This document shows positions 1 to 8,750 of a stretch of 22,650 nucleotides of DNA, piece by piece (the first letter of the stretch is position 1; each line of letters starts with the position of its first letter). The notes under the pieces were generated by a model. That model made no database searches. It worked only from the letters and a program-made list of their open reading frames with translations, and was not told the DNA's origin. The DNA is from a virus, in the IMG/VR virus record IMGVR_UViG_3300048924_000203, positions 86,232-108,881 of that record; one strand, written 5' to 3'. The position numbers and the translations under genes were made by a program.

Positions 1-3
1 GTC

Positions 4-453
4 ATGCACGTGAAAGCCATCGGCGCCGCGACCCTGGCAACCATCGCTATCGGTTCAGGGTGTGTCGGCTGTGGCACCTCGACACCACAATCGGTGACCA
101 CGACTACGACGACGTCACCGGCGGCCAACGAGTCCGCAGCCATACTGTCCGCCGTTGTCGATTGCGGCCAGGACGGTGCCGCTCAGGTACGCGTCGCCTA
201 CGGAAAATTCACCAAGACAACGCTGGTCAGCAGGGCACTCGCCGGGCACCGGCCTGATGCGTCCGCAGTGTTCTCCGAGAACTTCGGCGGCATCAATCCA
301 GCCACCAAGCCTTTCGATTTCATCATCACGACGATGCCGACCAGTGGCGTCTGCAAGACCACGCTGACGAACTACGTGAGTGGCAACGTCATTGGGCAAC
401 GGGAAACGGCAGGCGCCGCGACGCTTCGTGCCACTGTGATCGGGCAGGCATGA
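4..453 (+). CDS. Putative lipoprotein, possible prophage cargo gene
   Basis: Encodes 149 residues. The N-terminus has His2 and Lys4 followed by a hydrophobic stretch that ends in the lipobox-like IGSGC, so Cys20 is the probable lipidated residue after signal peptidase II cleavage. A Thr/Ser-rich linker (about residues 26-40) follows, then a domain of about 105 residues with two cysteines (in VDCGQ and GVCKT). The layout of the C-terminal half weakly recalls small MmpS-like or other mycobacterial beta-sandwich exported proteins, but I do not recognise a family. It would be anchored on the outer face of the cytoplasmic membrane. It lies just upstream of tail assembly genes, where an export protein is out of place, so it may be a cargo gene acting on the host surface or on superinfection; this is inference. 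The ATG is only 3 bases into the window, so an upstream start or promoter cannot be judged. Confidence 0.7.
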   Translation: MHVKAIGAATLATIAIGSGCVGCGTSTPQSVTTTTTTSPAANESAAILSAVVDCGQDGAAQVRVAYGKFTKTTLVSRALAGHRPDASAVFSENFGGINPATKPFDFIITTMPTSGVCKTTLTNYVSGNVIGQRETAGAATLRATVIGQA

Positions 454-470
454 CTGTTTGACAGGTTGAT

Positions 471-490
471 GCAGGCCAGAAGCGGTCTGC
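471..490 (+). terminator. Hairpin between lipoprotein and chaperone genes
   Basis: A 7-bp stem (one G-T pair) with a 6-base loop lies 18 bases after the lipoprotein stop codon. The stem arms are GCAGGCC and GGTCTGC. No proper T-run follows, only GTGGTTT, so termination would be weak or partial. It may separate the lipoprotein transcript from the tail genes, or may simply be RNA structure near the next start. Confidence 0.35.
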
Positions 491-515
491 ACGTGTGGTT
501 TGCATGATGCCCGGT

Positions 516-992
516 ATGACTGACAGCGCCTTGGACACCACTGCACCCTCCGCCGCCGATCCTGTAGCGGCCCCGGCCCCGGTAGACGCCGCTACCACCC
601 TTCCCAGCGATGCCCCGACTGCAGAACAGCCGGCCGAGGATCCCGTGGAGGCTGCTAAGCGGAAGACCACCGAAAAGTGGCTGGCGGCCGAGACGGCATG
701 GAAGACCGCGTTCGACAAGGACTGGAAGTACGAACGCTACGAGTTCCACGGCGACCTCCTTGCCGTCCGCATCCCCAAGCAGGGCGCCCTGCTGGCCGTC
801 TCGATGGGCGGCGCCAAGTACGGGTCCACGGACGGCGGGCTCGGTGCCATGAACCAGTTCTGCAATCTGCACCTCGGCCCGGAATCCCGGCAGCGAGTGC
901 TGGACCGGATGATGAACCCCGACGAGACCGCCTACGGCGACTCGCCGATGGGTGATCTGTTCACGGCTCTGGGCAAGCTCTCCCCGGAGTAG
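516..992 (+). CDS. Tail assembly chaperone-like protein (first copy)
   Basis: Encodes 158 residues from ATG 516; in-frame starts also exist at 495 (GTG), 504 and 507, and none has a clear ribosome binding site. I chose 516 because it gives the common phage-like N-terminus MTDS. Residues 1-50 are Ala/Pro/Thr-rich. The rest, from about WKYERYEFHGDLL to LDRMM, resembles the N-terminal domain of actinophage tail assembly chaperones (functionally like lambda gpG), which coat the tape measure while the tail tube polymerises. Its place directly before the tape measure gene is the classical chaperone position. Oddly, no frameshifted extension can be found: the -1 frame closes at 1016-1018 and the +1 frame gives only an Arg-rich shadow of the next gene. 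A related domain recurs at 16021. Family assignment rests on position and motif likeness only. Confidence 0.72.
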   Translation: MTDSALDTTAPSAADPVAAPAPVDAATTLPSDAPTAEQPAEDPVEAAKRKTTEKWLAAETAWKTAFDKDWKYERYEFHGDLLAVRIPKQGALLAVSMGGAKYGSTDGGLGAMNQFCNLHLGPESRQRVLDRMMNPDETAYGDSPMGDLFTALGKLSPE

Positions 993-1027
993 CCGGAGCC
1001 TGCACGGGCGGTTCATAGCCTCACGGA

Positions 1028-4000
1028 GTGACGACCGCCGGGGCCATCAGAGTCGGCGTCGATATCGACGCAACCGGTCTCGGCGCCCGGCTCCACAGCG
1101 CCATCAGCTCCCAGCTCGCGCCCGTCATGGCGCAGCTGCGGTCACAGACCCAGGCCACCGGCAACGACTTCGGCAACCTCGCGCGCCGCACTGAGCTGTC
1201 CGCAACGCGCCAGGTCGTCGCGCTCCGCCGAGTCGAGCAGCAACTGCACAGTGTGCGCGACGCCGCGCTGCAGGCCCATGCCGCGCTGAACAGCCTGCAC
1301 GGCCCCGGGAACAACAGCGTCGGGCCGCTTGGCAACGGCGGCAACCTCACCATCAACCGGAACACCTACAACTACGACTACCGGAACTACTCGGTAACGA
1401 ACAACACCGTCAACAACTCGACCACCACGATCCACAACAACAGCGGCGGCGGTGGGGGCGGCGGCGGTGGTGGTGGAGGTGGCGGCGGGAACAACGGCAA
1501 CAACCGCCGCGGACTCTTCGGCGGCGGAGGCGTTGGCGGATTCCTCACTTCGCCAGGCGGCCTCGGTGTCCTCGGCCTCGGCGCCAATGCGCTCCCGGCC
1601 GCCACCCTCGCCGTCACCAACCTGCTCGGCGCCGTCCAGCAGCTCGTGCAAACCGGCTTCCTGCTGCCCGCAGCGTTCGGCGCTGCCGCCTCCTCGATAG
1701 GCACCGCGGTCATCGGCTTCAAGGGCATGGGCGAGGCCATCACGGCCATCAACAAGGGCATGGAGGAAGGCGCCAGCAAGGCCGACCTCAAGAAGATGGC
1801 CGCCGCGCTCAAGGACATGAACGGCAACGCGAAAGAGGTTGCCCTCACCGTCGCCACCGACGTGCTGCCCGCGTTCAAGAAGATCCAGCAGGACGTCGTC
1901 CAGCAGAACATGTTCGACGGCATCGCCGCCAGCATCACCACGCTGAAGGACAAGGCGATGCCGACGTTCGAGCGTGGGCTCGGCGGCATCGCCACGGCGT
2001 GGAACGACACCCTCAAGAAGGGCATGTCGGCCCTCGGCGATGACCAGAACCTGAGCCTGCTGGACCGGCTCTTCGGGAACACCGCGGAAGGCCAGAAGCG
2101 GGCCAACGCCGCCATCGCCCCGATCACGCACGCCATGGCTCAGCTAGCAGCCACCGGCAGCGAGTTCCTGCCACGGCTCGGCGACGCCATCGCGAAGGTG
2201 ATGACGCGGTTCGACAACTTCATCTCGAAGAACGCCGCGAACGGCAACCTCTGGCGCTGGATCGACGAGGGCCTCAACGGGATGCGTGCCCTCGGCAACA
2301 GCATCCTGAACATCGGGAAGATCTTCGCCGGCATCACGAAGGCCGCTGGCGGACTCACTGGCAGCCTGTCCGGGGACGGCGGATTCCTCGGCGGTATGGA
2401 GAAGCTCACCGGGCAGTGGGCTGACTTCATCAACAGCGCCGAAGGCCAGGAGAAGCTCGGCAACTTCTTCAAGGATGCGAAAGAGCGTCTCGGAGAATGG
2501 ATTCCGATTCTCGGCAACGTCGCCAAGGTGATCGGCGATGTCTTCGTAGGCCTGCAGCAGTGGGGCGATGTGCTGCTGCCGATCCTGTCGAAGGTGACGA
2601 GCGCGCTGTCGTCGATGCCGGGTCTGATCACGGCCGCGGTCACGGCGTTCGCCGGGTTCAAGACGCTGGGATGGCTCGCAGGATTACTCGGTGTGGGCGG
2701 CGGCGCGGGCGCTGGCGCTGGTGCTGGCGCTGCAGGTGGGCTGCTCGGCCTCCTCAGAGGACCACTGGGTGTAGGACTGGCCGGTGCTGGTCTCTTCACT
2801 GGCGGTGTCATGTCGTCGGCAGGTCCGGATGGTCCGGGCTGGGGATCGAGCCTGTCGACGATCGGCGGCGGCGCGCTGTTGGGCGGAGCGATCGGATCCG
2901 TAATCCCGGTGGTCGGTACCGCACTGGGCGCCGCGATCGGCGCCGGCGCCGGCGCCATCACTGTCGGCGTCCAGGCGCTCGTCGCGTCGATGGGCAATGT
3001 CGACAAGCCGCTGAACGACCTCACCGACAGCATCAGGGCCGCTGCCGCTGAGAACTGGAAGAACATCAAGAACCAGACCGGTCTGCAGGATGACCCGACT
3101 CCTGGCGTGAATCCTGGCCAGTCGTTCACCGGGCCGCGTCCGGTCGATGCGTTCGTGGTGACCGATCCCAACACGGGTCTTCCGGTTCCGATTGACCCCA
3201 ACAAGCCGAACGACCTCGGACGGTTGGGCCTGGGAGTCATCGACAACCCGCTGTCACGAACGGGTATCCCTGGGTGGGATTCGGGTTTCCCTGTCGACAA
3301 GGACGGGCGGCCCCTTGTCCGCACCGACAACACGGGACGGCCCCAGCCGAACGGCGGCCAAGACTTCACTGGCGGATTCGCGCCTGTCCCGACACCGTCG
3401 AACCCGTGGCCCGTGGCGGTCGTCAACGACCCGATGTCCGGCATCAACACTCCCGGATTGCCCGGGAACACGCTGGCGCCGAAGGACCTGGGCTCGCTGC
3501 TCGGCGGCGAAGCTCCGCCGACGCTGACCCCGAATCCAGCTGGCCCGGGACCGGCGTATCAGGCGACCCCGGCGACACCACCGCTGGCGCAGGGTCCGGG
3601 GTTGCCGAACAACTGGCCAGGTGGGGGAGGACCGCAGGCGCCGCTGCCTCCGGTCAAGGCCGACACCACGGCCGCGCAGGGCGATATCGACAAGCTCGCC
3701 ACGTCGATTCAGGGGCTCCCCAAGGGCGAGGTGGCGATCAAGTCTGACGACATCCCCAGGGTTAAGACGGACCTCGACAAGCTGAACACGCAGATCACGG
3801 ACGTCTCGAAGAACCAGATCATCGTCAAGGCCAACGATGACCAGGCCAAGACGGTGCTCGACAACCTGATCCAGTCGTATCAGGGCCGGTCGATCACGCT
3901 GAACGTCAACGCCGGTGGTGCCCCGGGCGTCCCCGCGGCACCAGGGCACGCCAACGGCGGAATCGTTCGTCGTGGATTCGACCAGGGTGGCTGGTACAGC

Positions 4001-7000
4001 GACGAGTGGCGGCGACGTCACGGGCTCGCCGGCGGAAACTTCAACCCCGGCGTGGCCATCGACACGTCTGGCACGATCGCTACAAATCAGCTGGTCGGCG
4101 GACTGATCGGCGATATGGGCGCCCCAGCGATCGACTACAACGACTACCTGGGCCTGGTCCAGGACAGCTACGGGCCGAACCCGTCGCAGTGGCGGATCAA
4201 CCAACCACACGGGGTACTACCCGGCTACTCGCCTGGCGTGGACAACCTGATGGTGCCGATGAGCGGCGGCGAAGGCGTCATCATCCCCGAGGCCATGAGG
4301 GCTCTGGGGCCGGACTGGTTGTACCGGCTGAACAGCCGCTTCCGCCCGGGTATCAGCCGATCTGGCTACGCGACCGGTGGCGTGGTCGGCGCCGACGGTG
4401 TACTCGGCGCACCCGACGACAGTGTGATCGGGCTGCTGACCCAGATCCGTGACTCCATCCAGGGCAAGGGCGGCGGCGCTTTGGCGACGACCGCGGACAA
4501 CACCACGACAATGGCGCAGGCGTTGGGCCCGAAGGCGAAGCCGTTCGGCGGGGACATCGGGAAGGGCGCGCTGGCCGGCGCCATCAAGGCACTCGGCGGG
4601 GACCCGAACCAGATGGACTGGGGAGGCTTCAACGGCGACGGCCAGCTCCTTGTCCCGAAGGGCATGACCGCTGGTGCTGGCGGCCAGCTGCTCGGCGGAG
4701 GCGGCAACCTGCCCATGCTGGCGCAGGTGCTGTCAGCGTTCGCCCGCTCCGGCAACGTCGGCGACCTCACCGGCTCCGGTCTGAACGTCAACAGCCCGGT
4801 CGTCACGGCGATCACGTCGGCCCGCAACAAGAAGACGGGCTTGGGCGACGACGCAATCGCCGGACTGGTACAGCAGGTGCTCACCGGTGGCGGCTACACC
4901 GGCGTGCTGGACTCGACGAACACCCCGCTGGTGAAGTCGTTGACACGGTTCCAACAGCAGCAGCTCACCGGCAAGGGTGGCGCGGTCGCCATGCCCGCAG
5001 GCGGGTTCGACGCTGCGCTGCTGTCTCAGGTACGGCCCGGCCAGTACTCCCAGACCGGCGCCGCCGACCTCACGAAGGGCCTCGCCGACTGCTCGTCCTC
5101 GGTTGAGGACCTCGTCAACCTCATGGACGGGATGCCCACCGGCGGCCGGGAGATGTCGACGGGCAACGCCTCCCAGTGGCTCACCAGCCGCGGCTTCGTG
5201 CCAACTGACGGTGTCGTTCCCGGCGCGATGAACGTCGCCTTCAACAGCGGCCATATGCAGGCCACCCTGCCCGACGGGACGCCGTTCAACTGGGGATCGG
5301 ACGCCGCGGCGGCACGGGGCGGCGTCGGCGGCAGCGGCGCCTTCGACCCAGCCTTGAACCAGCGGTTCTACCGGCCTGTCACCGGGATGCCGCTCGGTGC
5401 CGGACTCAGCGCTGGCATGGGAGCCAGCCCGCTGGGCTACTCCGGTGGTGGCCCGGTCCCGGTGTATATCGTCGACGGCCCGGGCGCCGGCGGGTTCGGG
5501 CAGCAGCTCGGCGGCCAACTGCTCGGCGACGCGCTCTCCGCGGCCGCACCGGCGGTCTCGGATGCTGCGGGCTCGATCATCACCGGCATCGACCAGGGCA
5601 CCCAGCTCGCACGCGACAGCACGAAGGACCGCCCTGCCGTGCGGACCGGCACGCTGATGAAGGAAGGCAACCCGCTCTCCGTCGCGGCGCTTGCCGGGTA
5701 CACGGTGCCGGACTTCACCCGCCAAGGCTGGAACGGGCAGGTGATGACCAACAGCGGTCCGGGCTTCAACGCCGGCGGGCAGATGATGTCCGACACCGCG
5801 TCGCTGATCATGCGAACCTTCACCGACACTCAGGCCGCGGCCGACGCCCGCCAGCAGCAGATGCTGTCCGTCCTGGACCAGATCAAGACGCAGCTGTCGG
5901 AGTCGGTGCTGAAGCCGATCATCCAATCGGCGGTCCAGTCGGCGATGGCGGCAGCCGGGCAGGCCGCACAGCAGGGCACCTCCGGCGGTGGGGGAGCGAT
6001 CCCCGGCCTCGCTGACGGCGGCGCGATCTGGGGCGGCACCCCGGGCGTCGACTCGGTGCCTCTGATGGGCATGCCCGGCGAGCACATGCTGACCACGAGG
6101 GATGTGTCGGCGATGGGCGGCCAGCGCGGCGTGTACGCCTTCCGGCAGGCGCTGCACCGCAACGGCGGGCTGCGGGGCTTCGCCGGTGGCGGCGGCATCG
6201 GCAACGACACTGTCGGCGCCGACTTCTTCGGTGTCTCTCAGGTGCCGGTCATCGGCGACATCATCAACCTGATCATGAAGATCCTGCTCAAGGTCATCGG
6301 CGTCGAGATCCAGGTGCGGGACACGATGAACCGGATGTCGGATGACTTCCGCCAGTTCCGCGGCGACTTCAAGGCATTCGACGCCAGCGGCCGGTTGATG
6401 AACGACACCAGCGGCCTGGTCGACCGGTCCGGGTCCAGCGAGGAAACCGTTGTGGCGGAGCGGGTCCGCATCTTCAAGCAGGTGCTCGAAGGTTTGGTCA
6501 AGTTCATCATTCAGAAGATCGTCATCCCCATCACGCAGGCGATCGCGTCGTCGCTGCTGCAGGCCGGCGCATCGGCGGCGGGCGGCGCGGCCGCCGGCGG
6601 CATCAACACGGTCGCCCCGGGAGCCGGTGGCATCGCGGGAAGCCTGATCACCAGCCTGATTTCGTCGGGCGGGCAGGCAGGCATCAACATCGGCGGCGAG
6701 ATCGCACAGATGATCGCCGGCGCCGCGACGGGACCGATCGTCGGCCTGCTGACAGACGGGTTCATGGGCATCTTCGGCAAGCTGCTGAACCCGATCCTGA
6801 CCGGCGGCATCGGCGGCCTGCTCAGCGCGTTCTTCCCGTTCCTTGCGTTCGATGACGGCGGCATGGCCAACGGCGTGGGCCTGTTGCCGAAGGCCACCGT
6901 CGAGCCGGAGCGGGTGCTGTCACCCCGGCAGACGAGCCTGTTCGAGGAGATGGTGCGCGCGAACTTCGGCGCCAGCGCCGCCAGCAGCAAGTCGGTCAGC

Positions 7001-7078
7001 GTCGGCAAGATCGTCATGCAGGGGACACAGGCCACTCCGGAGGCTGTGCGCCAAAGCATTCTGGACCTTCTGGAATGA
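1028..7078 (+). CDS. Tape measure protein with embedded Cys/His peptidase-like segment
   Basis: At 2016 residues this is by far the largest gene. Tape measure proteins fill the tail tube, set its length and exit at infection. Order: N-terminal helical part (1-90); an Asn/Thr/Tyr-rich stretch leading to a run of 15 glycines (140-154); hydrophobic segments (about 190-235, 530-595 and 625-655); a Pro/Gly-rich middle; a segment with Cys1355 in ADCSSS and His1409 in SGHMQ, the spacing expected of an NlpC/P60-like cysteine peptidase that could open host peptidoglycan; and helical, partly hydrophobic C-terminal parts. Three Gly/Pro segments recur near 1066-1090, 1668-1690 and 1947-1968. By the lambda rule of about 0.15 nm per residue the tail could approach 300 nm, less if the domains do not stretch. 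GTG 1028 is the first start after an in-frame stop at 1016. A TAGCCT box lies 6 bases before it, but no good Shine-Dalgarno is visible. Confidence 0.95.
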   Translation: MTTAGAIRVGVDIDATGLGARLHSAISSQLAPVMAQLRSQTQATGNDFGNLARRTELSATRQVVALRRVEQQLHSVRDAALQAHAALNSLHGPGNNSVGPLGNGGNLTINRNTYNYDYRNYSVTNNTVNNSTTTIHNNSGGGGGGGGGGGGGGGNNGNNRRGLFGGGGVGGFLTSPGGLGVLGLGANALPAATLAVTNLLGAVQQLVQTGFLLPAAFGAAASSIGTAVIGFKGMGEAITAINKGMEEGASKADLKKMAAALKDMNGNAKEVALTVATDVLPAFKKIQQDVVQQNMFDGIAASITTLKDKAMPTFERGLGGIATAWNDTLKKGMSALGDDQNLSLLDRLFGNTAEGQKRANAAIAPITHAMAQLAATGSEFLPRLGDAIAKVMTRFDNFISKNAANGNLWRWIDEGLNGMRALGNSILNIGKIFAGITKAAGGLTGSLSGDGGFLGGMEKLTGQWADFINSAEGQEKLGNFFKDAKERLGEWIPILGNVAKVIGDVFVGLQQWGDVLLPILSKVTSALSSMPGLITAAVTAFAGFKTLGWLAGLLGVGGGAGAGAGAGAAGGLLGLLRGPLGVGLAGAGLFTGGVMSSAGPDGPGWGSSLSTIGGGALLGGAIGSVIPVVGTALGAAIGAGAGAITVGVQALVASMGNVDKPLNDLTDSIRAAAAENWKNIKNQTGLQDDPTPGVNPGQSFTGPRPVDAFVVTDPNTGLPVPIDPNKPNDLGRLGLGVIDNPLSRTGIPGWDSGFPVDKDGRPLVRTDNTGRPQPNGGQDFTGGFAPVPTPSNPWPVAVVNDPMSGINTPGLPGNTLAPKDLGSLLGGEAPPTLTPNPAGPGPAYQATPATPPLAQGPGLPNNWPGGGGPQAPLPPVKADTTAAQGDIDKLATSIQGLPKGEVAIKSDDIPRVKTDLDKLNTQITDVSKNQIIVKANDDQAKTVLDNLIQSYQGRSITLNVNAGGAPGVPAAPGHANGGIVRRGFDQGGWYSDEWRRRHGLAGGNFNPGVAIDTSGTIATNQLVGGLIGDMGAPAIDYNDYLGLVQDSYGPNPSQWRINQPHGVLPGYSPGVDNLMVPMSGGEGVIIPEAMRALGPDWLYRLNSRFRPGISRSGYATGGVVGADGVLGAPDDSVIGLLTQIRDSIQGKGGGALATTADNTTTMAQALGPKAKPFGGDIGKGALAGAIKALGGDPNQMDWGGFNGDGQLLVPKGMTAGAGGQLLGGGGNLPMLAQVLSAFARSGNVGDLTGSGLNVNSPVVTAITSARNKKTGLGDDAIAGLVQQVLTGGGYTGVLDSTNTPLVKSLTRFQQQQLTGKGGAVAMPAGGFDAALLSQVRPGQYSQTGAADLTKGLADCSSSVEDLVNLMDGMPTGGREMSTGNASQWLTSRGFVPTDGVVPGAMNVAFNSGHMQATLPDGTPFNWGSDAAAARGGVGGSGAFDPALNQRFYRPVTGMPLGAGLSAGMGASPLGYSGGGPVPVYIVDGPGAGGFGQQLGGQLLGDALSAAAPAVSDAAGSIITGIDQGTQLARDSTKDRPAVRTGTLMKEGNPLSVAALAGYTVPDFTRQGWNGQVMTNSGPGFNAGGQMMSDTASLIMRTFTDTQAAADARQQQMLSVLDQIKTQLSESVLKPIIQSAVQSAMAAAGQAAQQGTSGGGGAIPGLADGGAIWGGTPGVDSVPLMGMPGEHMLTTRDVSAMGGQRGVYAFRQALHRNGGLRGFAGGGGIGNDTVGADFFGVSQVPVIGDIINLIMKILLKVIGVEIQVRDTMNRMSDDFRQFRGDFKAFDASGRLMNDTSGLVDRSGSSEETVVAERVRIFKQVLEGLVKFIIQKIVIPITQAIASSLLQAGASAAGGAAAGGINTVAPGAGGIAGSLITSLISSGGQAGINIGGEIAQMIAGAATGPIVGLLTDGFMGIFGKLLNPILTGGIGGLLSAFFPFLAFDDGGMANGVGLLPKATVEPERVLSPRQTSLFEEMVRANFGASAASSKSVSVGKIVMQGTQATPEAVRQSILDLLE

Positions 7079-7094
7079 AAGGGGGCTCGACACA

Positions 7095-8750
7095 ATGACT
7101 TTCAGAGGCTACTTCGCGCTGAACGGCACCGAACTCGTCAACAGCAGCCGCGTCGTCGGGCACCTCGGCCACGACATACCCACCAACGACCTCGGCATCA
7201 TCACCGGAATCCCGCCTGAGCCGCTGCTCATCGAGTCGCCCCCCGGCAGCGGCTTGTACCTGCCGGGCAACGGGCACCCCGAAGACCCGCCCGGCTCCGG
7301 CCTGTTCGACCCCGGAGTACTCGAGGAATGGATCAGCCCCGGCCTCTACCCGGGTGGCGACACATATCCCGGTTCGGGTACCTACCCGGGCGTCGGTGAC
7401 AGCGGTTTGTACCTCGTGGTGCCCTCGGGTGCATTCGAGTGTCAGCTTGTGCCGGCCGCCGGGCACGGCCCCGGCCTGTTCGAGATGCCGTCGACAGCGG
7501 AACCCATTGCGCCCGGTCTGTATTGGCCGCCCGACGGCTCCCGCCGCTGGGGCAACGCCATGCTCCTCGTCGGCGACATGTGCTGGCAGGAAGCCGAGCA
7601 ATGCAACGGCTGCTCTCGCGCCGTCGAGTACGACGACTCATGGACCGGGCTACACGACTTCCTCGGTGACACCATCTACCGCACCGAGCTGGCCCCCTGG
7701 TACTCGACGCGGCAGCCGGAATCCACTGAGTTCACGGGTATTTGGGTCACCAAGGTCGACGGGCTCGACACCGTGAAGGTGGACCGGCCCATCACACAGA
7801 TGATCGGGTCCGGCGGCTCCGCGGGTCCGCATCGTGACGCGACCCGCACCGTCAAGTTCGAGGCATACCTGCTGGCATGCTCCAACGCCGGCCTGGCGTA
7901 CGGACTGAAGTGGCTGACGTGCCGCCTGCGGGAGACGAACGACAACACCGACAGCGTGTTGCGGTTCCTCACCGCGCACCCCGACAACACGGCGCAGACC
8001 GCCGACACCATGGTCCGTGAAGCCCACGGAGTCGTGCTGACGAGCGGTCCGGACGTCACGAACCAGTGGGCGCCGTCGACCAAGTCGAACCAGCAGGCGA
8101 CCATCTACGAGGTCTCGTGGGAGATGGCGGTTACGAGCCCATACGTGTACCTGCCTCCGATCAATCTTCCGGTCGAATGGGATGTCATCGAGTCGAAGCC
8201 GATCAACTGGGTGCACGGCGCCGACTGTGCGGAGCCGGAGAACTGCGACCCGATGCCGGTCTTGTTCTCCGCCGACTGTGTCCCCGAAGTCATCGAGGTC
8301 ATCTCGTCGCCTCCGCCTGTGTGCGGTGGCTGTATGCCGGTGTGCGCCATCGAGAAGTACACATACCGGGTACCGACGATGGACTTCCCGCTGGCGTGCC
8401 ACGAGACCGCGGTGAACATGAAGATCACCAACCACGGCCTCGATCCGCTGACCGTGCAGGCGTACTGGCGTGTGTGCCAGACCGACATCCGGTGCGAGGA
8501 CAATCGGTGGCCGGTGCAGATCGCGGCGCTGCCGCATAACGCGACGATCGAGCTTGACGCCGTATCGGGCCGGTACTGGGGATGGTTCAAGGGCCGCAAG
8601 CACATTGCGCGCGGCATCGTCAGAACTCCGACCGGCGCGCCATGGCAGCCGACCATCCTCGACCGGGCGCAATGCTGGGAGTTCGTGGTCATCGCCCCGG
8701 GTGACGCCGATTTCTCAGTGGCGATGCAGCTGGTGGACCGCGAGCCATGA
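7095..8750 (+). CDS. Minor tail protein, distal-tail-like
   Basis: Encodes 551 residues. ATG 7095 is preceded by AAAGGGGG about 9 bases upstream, a good ribosome binding site. As the first gene after the tape measure and with an N-terminus MTFRGYFALNGTEL, it fits the distal tail (Dit-like) protein that links the tube to the tip in actinobacterial siphophages. Residues 49-147 hold a low-complexity Pro/Gly stretch with seven variants of an SGLY/PGLY motif (SGLYLPG, SGLFDPG, PGLYPGG and others), possibly an exposed loop. The protein is rich in cysteine, with clusters in MCWQEAEQCNGC and VCGGCMPVC, suggesting disulfides or a bound metal. The stop codon overlaps the next start (ATGA), so the two are probably translated together. 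The minor tail role is secure; the Dit assignment is inference. Confidence 0.88.
   Translation: MTFRGYFALNGTELVNSSRVVGHLGHDIPTNDLGIITGIPPEPLLIESPPGSGLYLPGNGHPEDPPGSGLFDPGVLEEWISPGLYPGGDTYPGSGTYPGVGDSGLYLVVPSGAFECQLVPAAGHGPGLFEMPSTAEPIAPGLYWPPDGSRRWGNAMLLVGDMCWQEAEQCNGCSRAVEYDDSWTGLHDFLGDTIYRTELAPWYSTRQPESTEFTGIWVTKVDGLDTVKVDRPITQMIGSGGSAGPHRDATRTVKFEAYLLACSNAGLAYGLKWLTCRLRETNDNTDSVLRFLTAHPDNTAQTADTMVREAHGVVLTSGPDVTNQWAPSTKSNQQATIYEVSWEMAVTSPYVYLPPINLPVEWDVIESKPINWVHGADCAEPENCDPMPVLFSADCVPEVIEVISSPPPVCGGCMPVCAIEKYTYRVPTMDFPLACHETAVNMKITNHGLDPLTVQAYWRVCQTDIRCEDNRWPVQIAALPHNATIELDAVSGRYWGWFKGRKHIARGIVRTPTGAPWQPTILDRAQCWEFVVIAPGDADFSVAMQLVDREP

Noticed and set aside
458-463. Perfect TTGACA, -35-like, after the lipoprotein gene
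   Set aside because: No TAnnnT box lies 16-19 bases downstream (the place holds AGCGGT), so it is not called a promoter.
952-1194. Plus-strand ORF in the +1 frame of the first chaperone gene, considered as its frameshift extension
   Set aside because: It is Arg-rich, unlike the second chaperone domain, and most of it is a shadow of the tape measure start.
1445-1489. GC-rich GGN tandem tract, considered as a microsatellite or regulatory repeat
   Set aside because: It encodes 15 glycines in frame within the tape measure, so coding explains it; length variation between strains cannot be seen here.
2140-3471. Long minus-strand ORF of 443 codons
   Set aside because: It lies wholly within the tape measure gene, is Pro/Ser-rich as expected for an antisense frame of GC-rich DNA, and has no recognisable motif.
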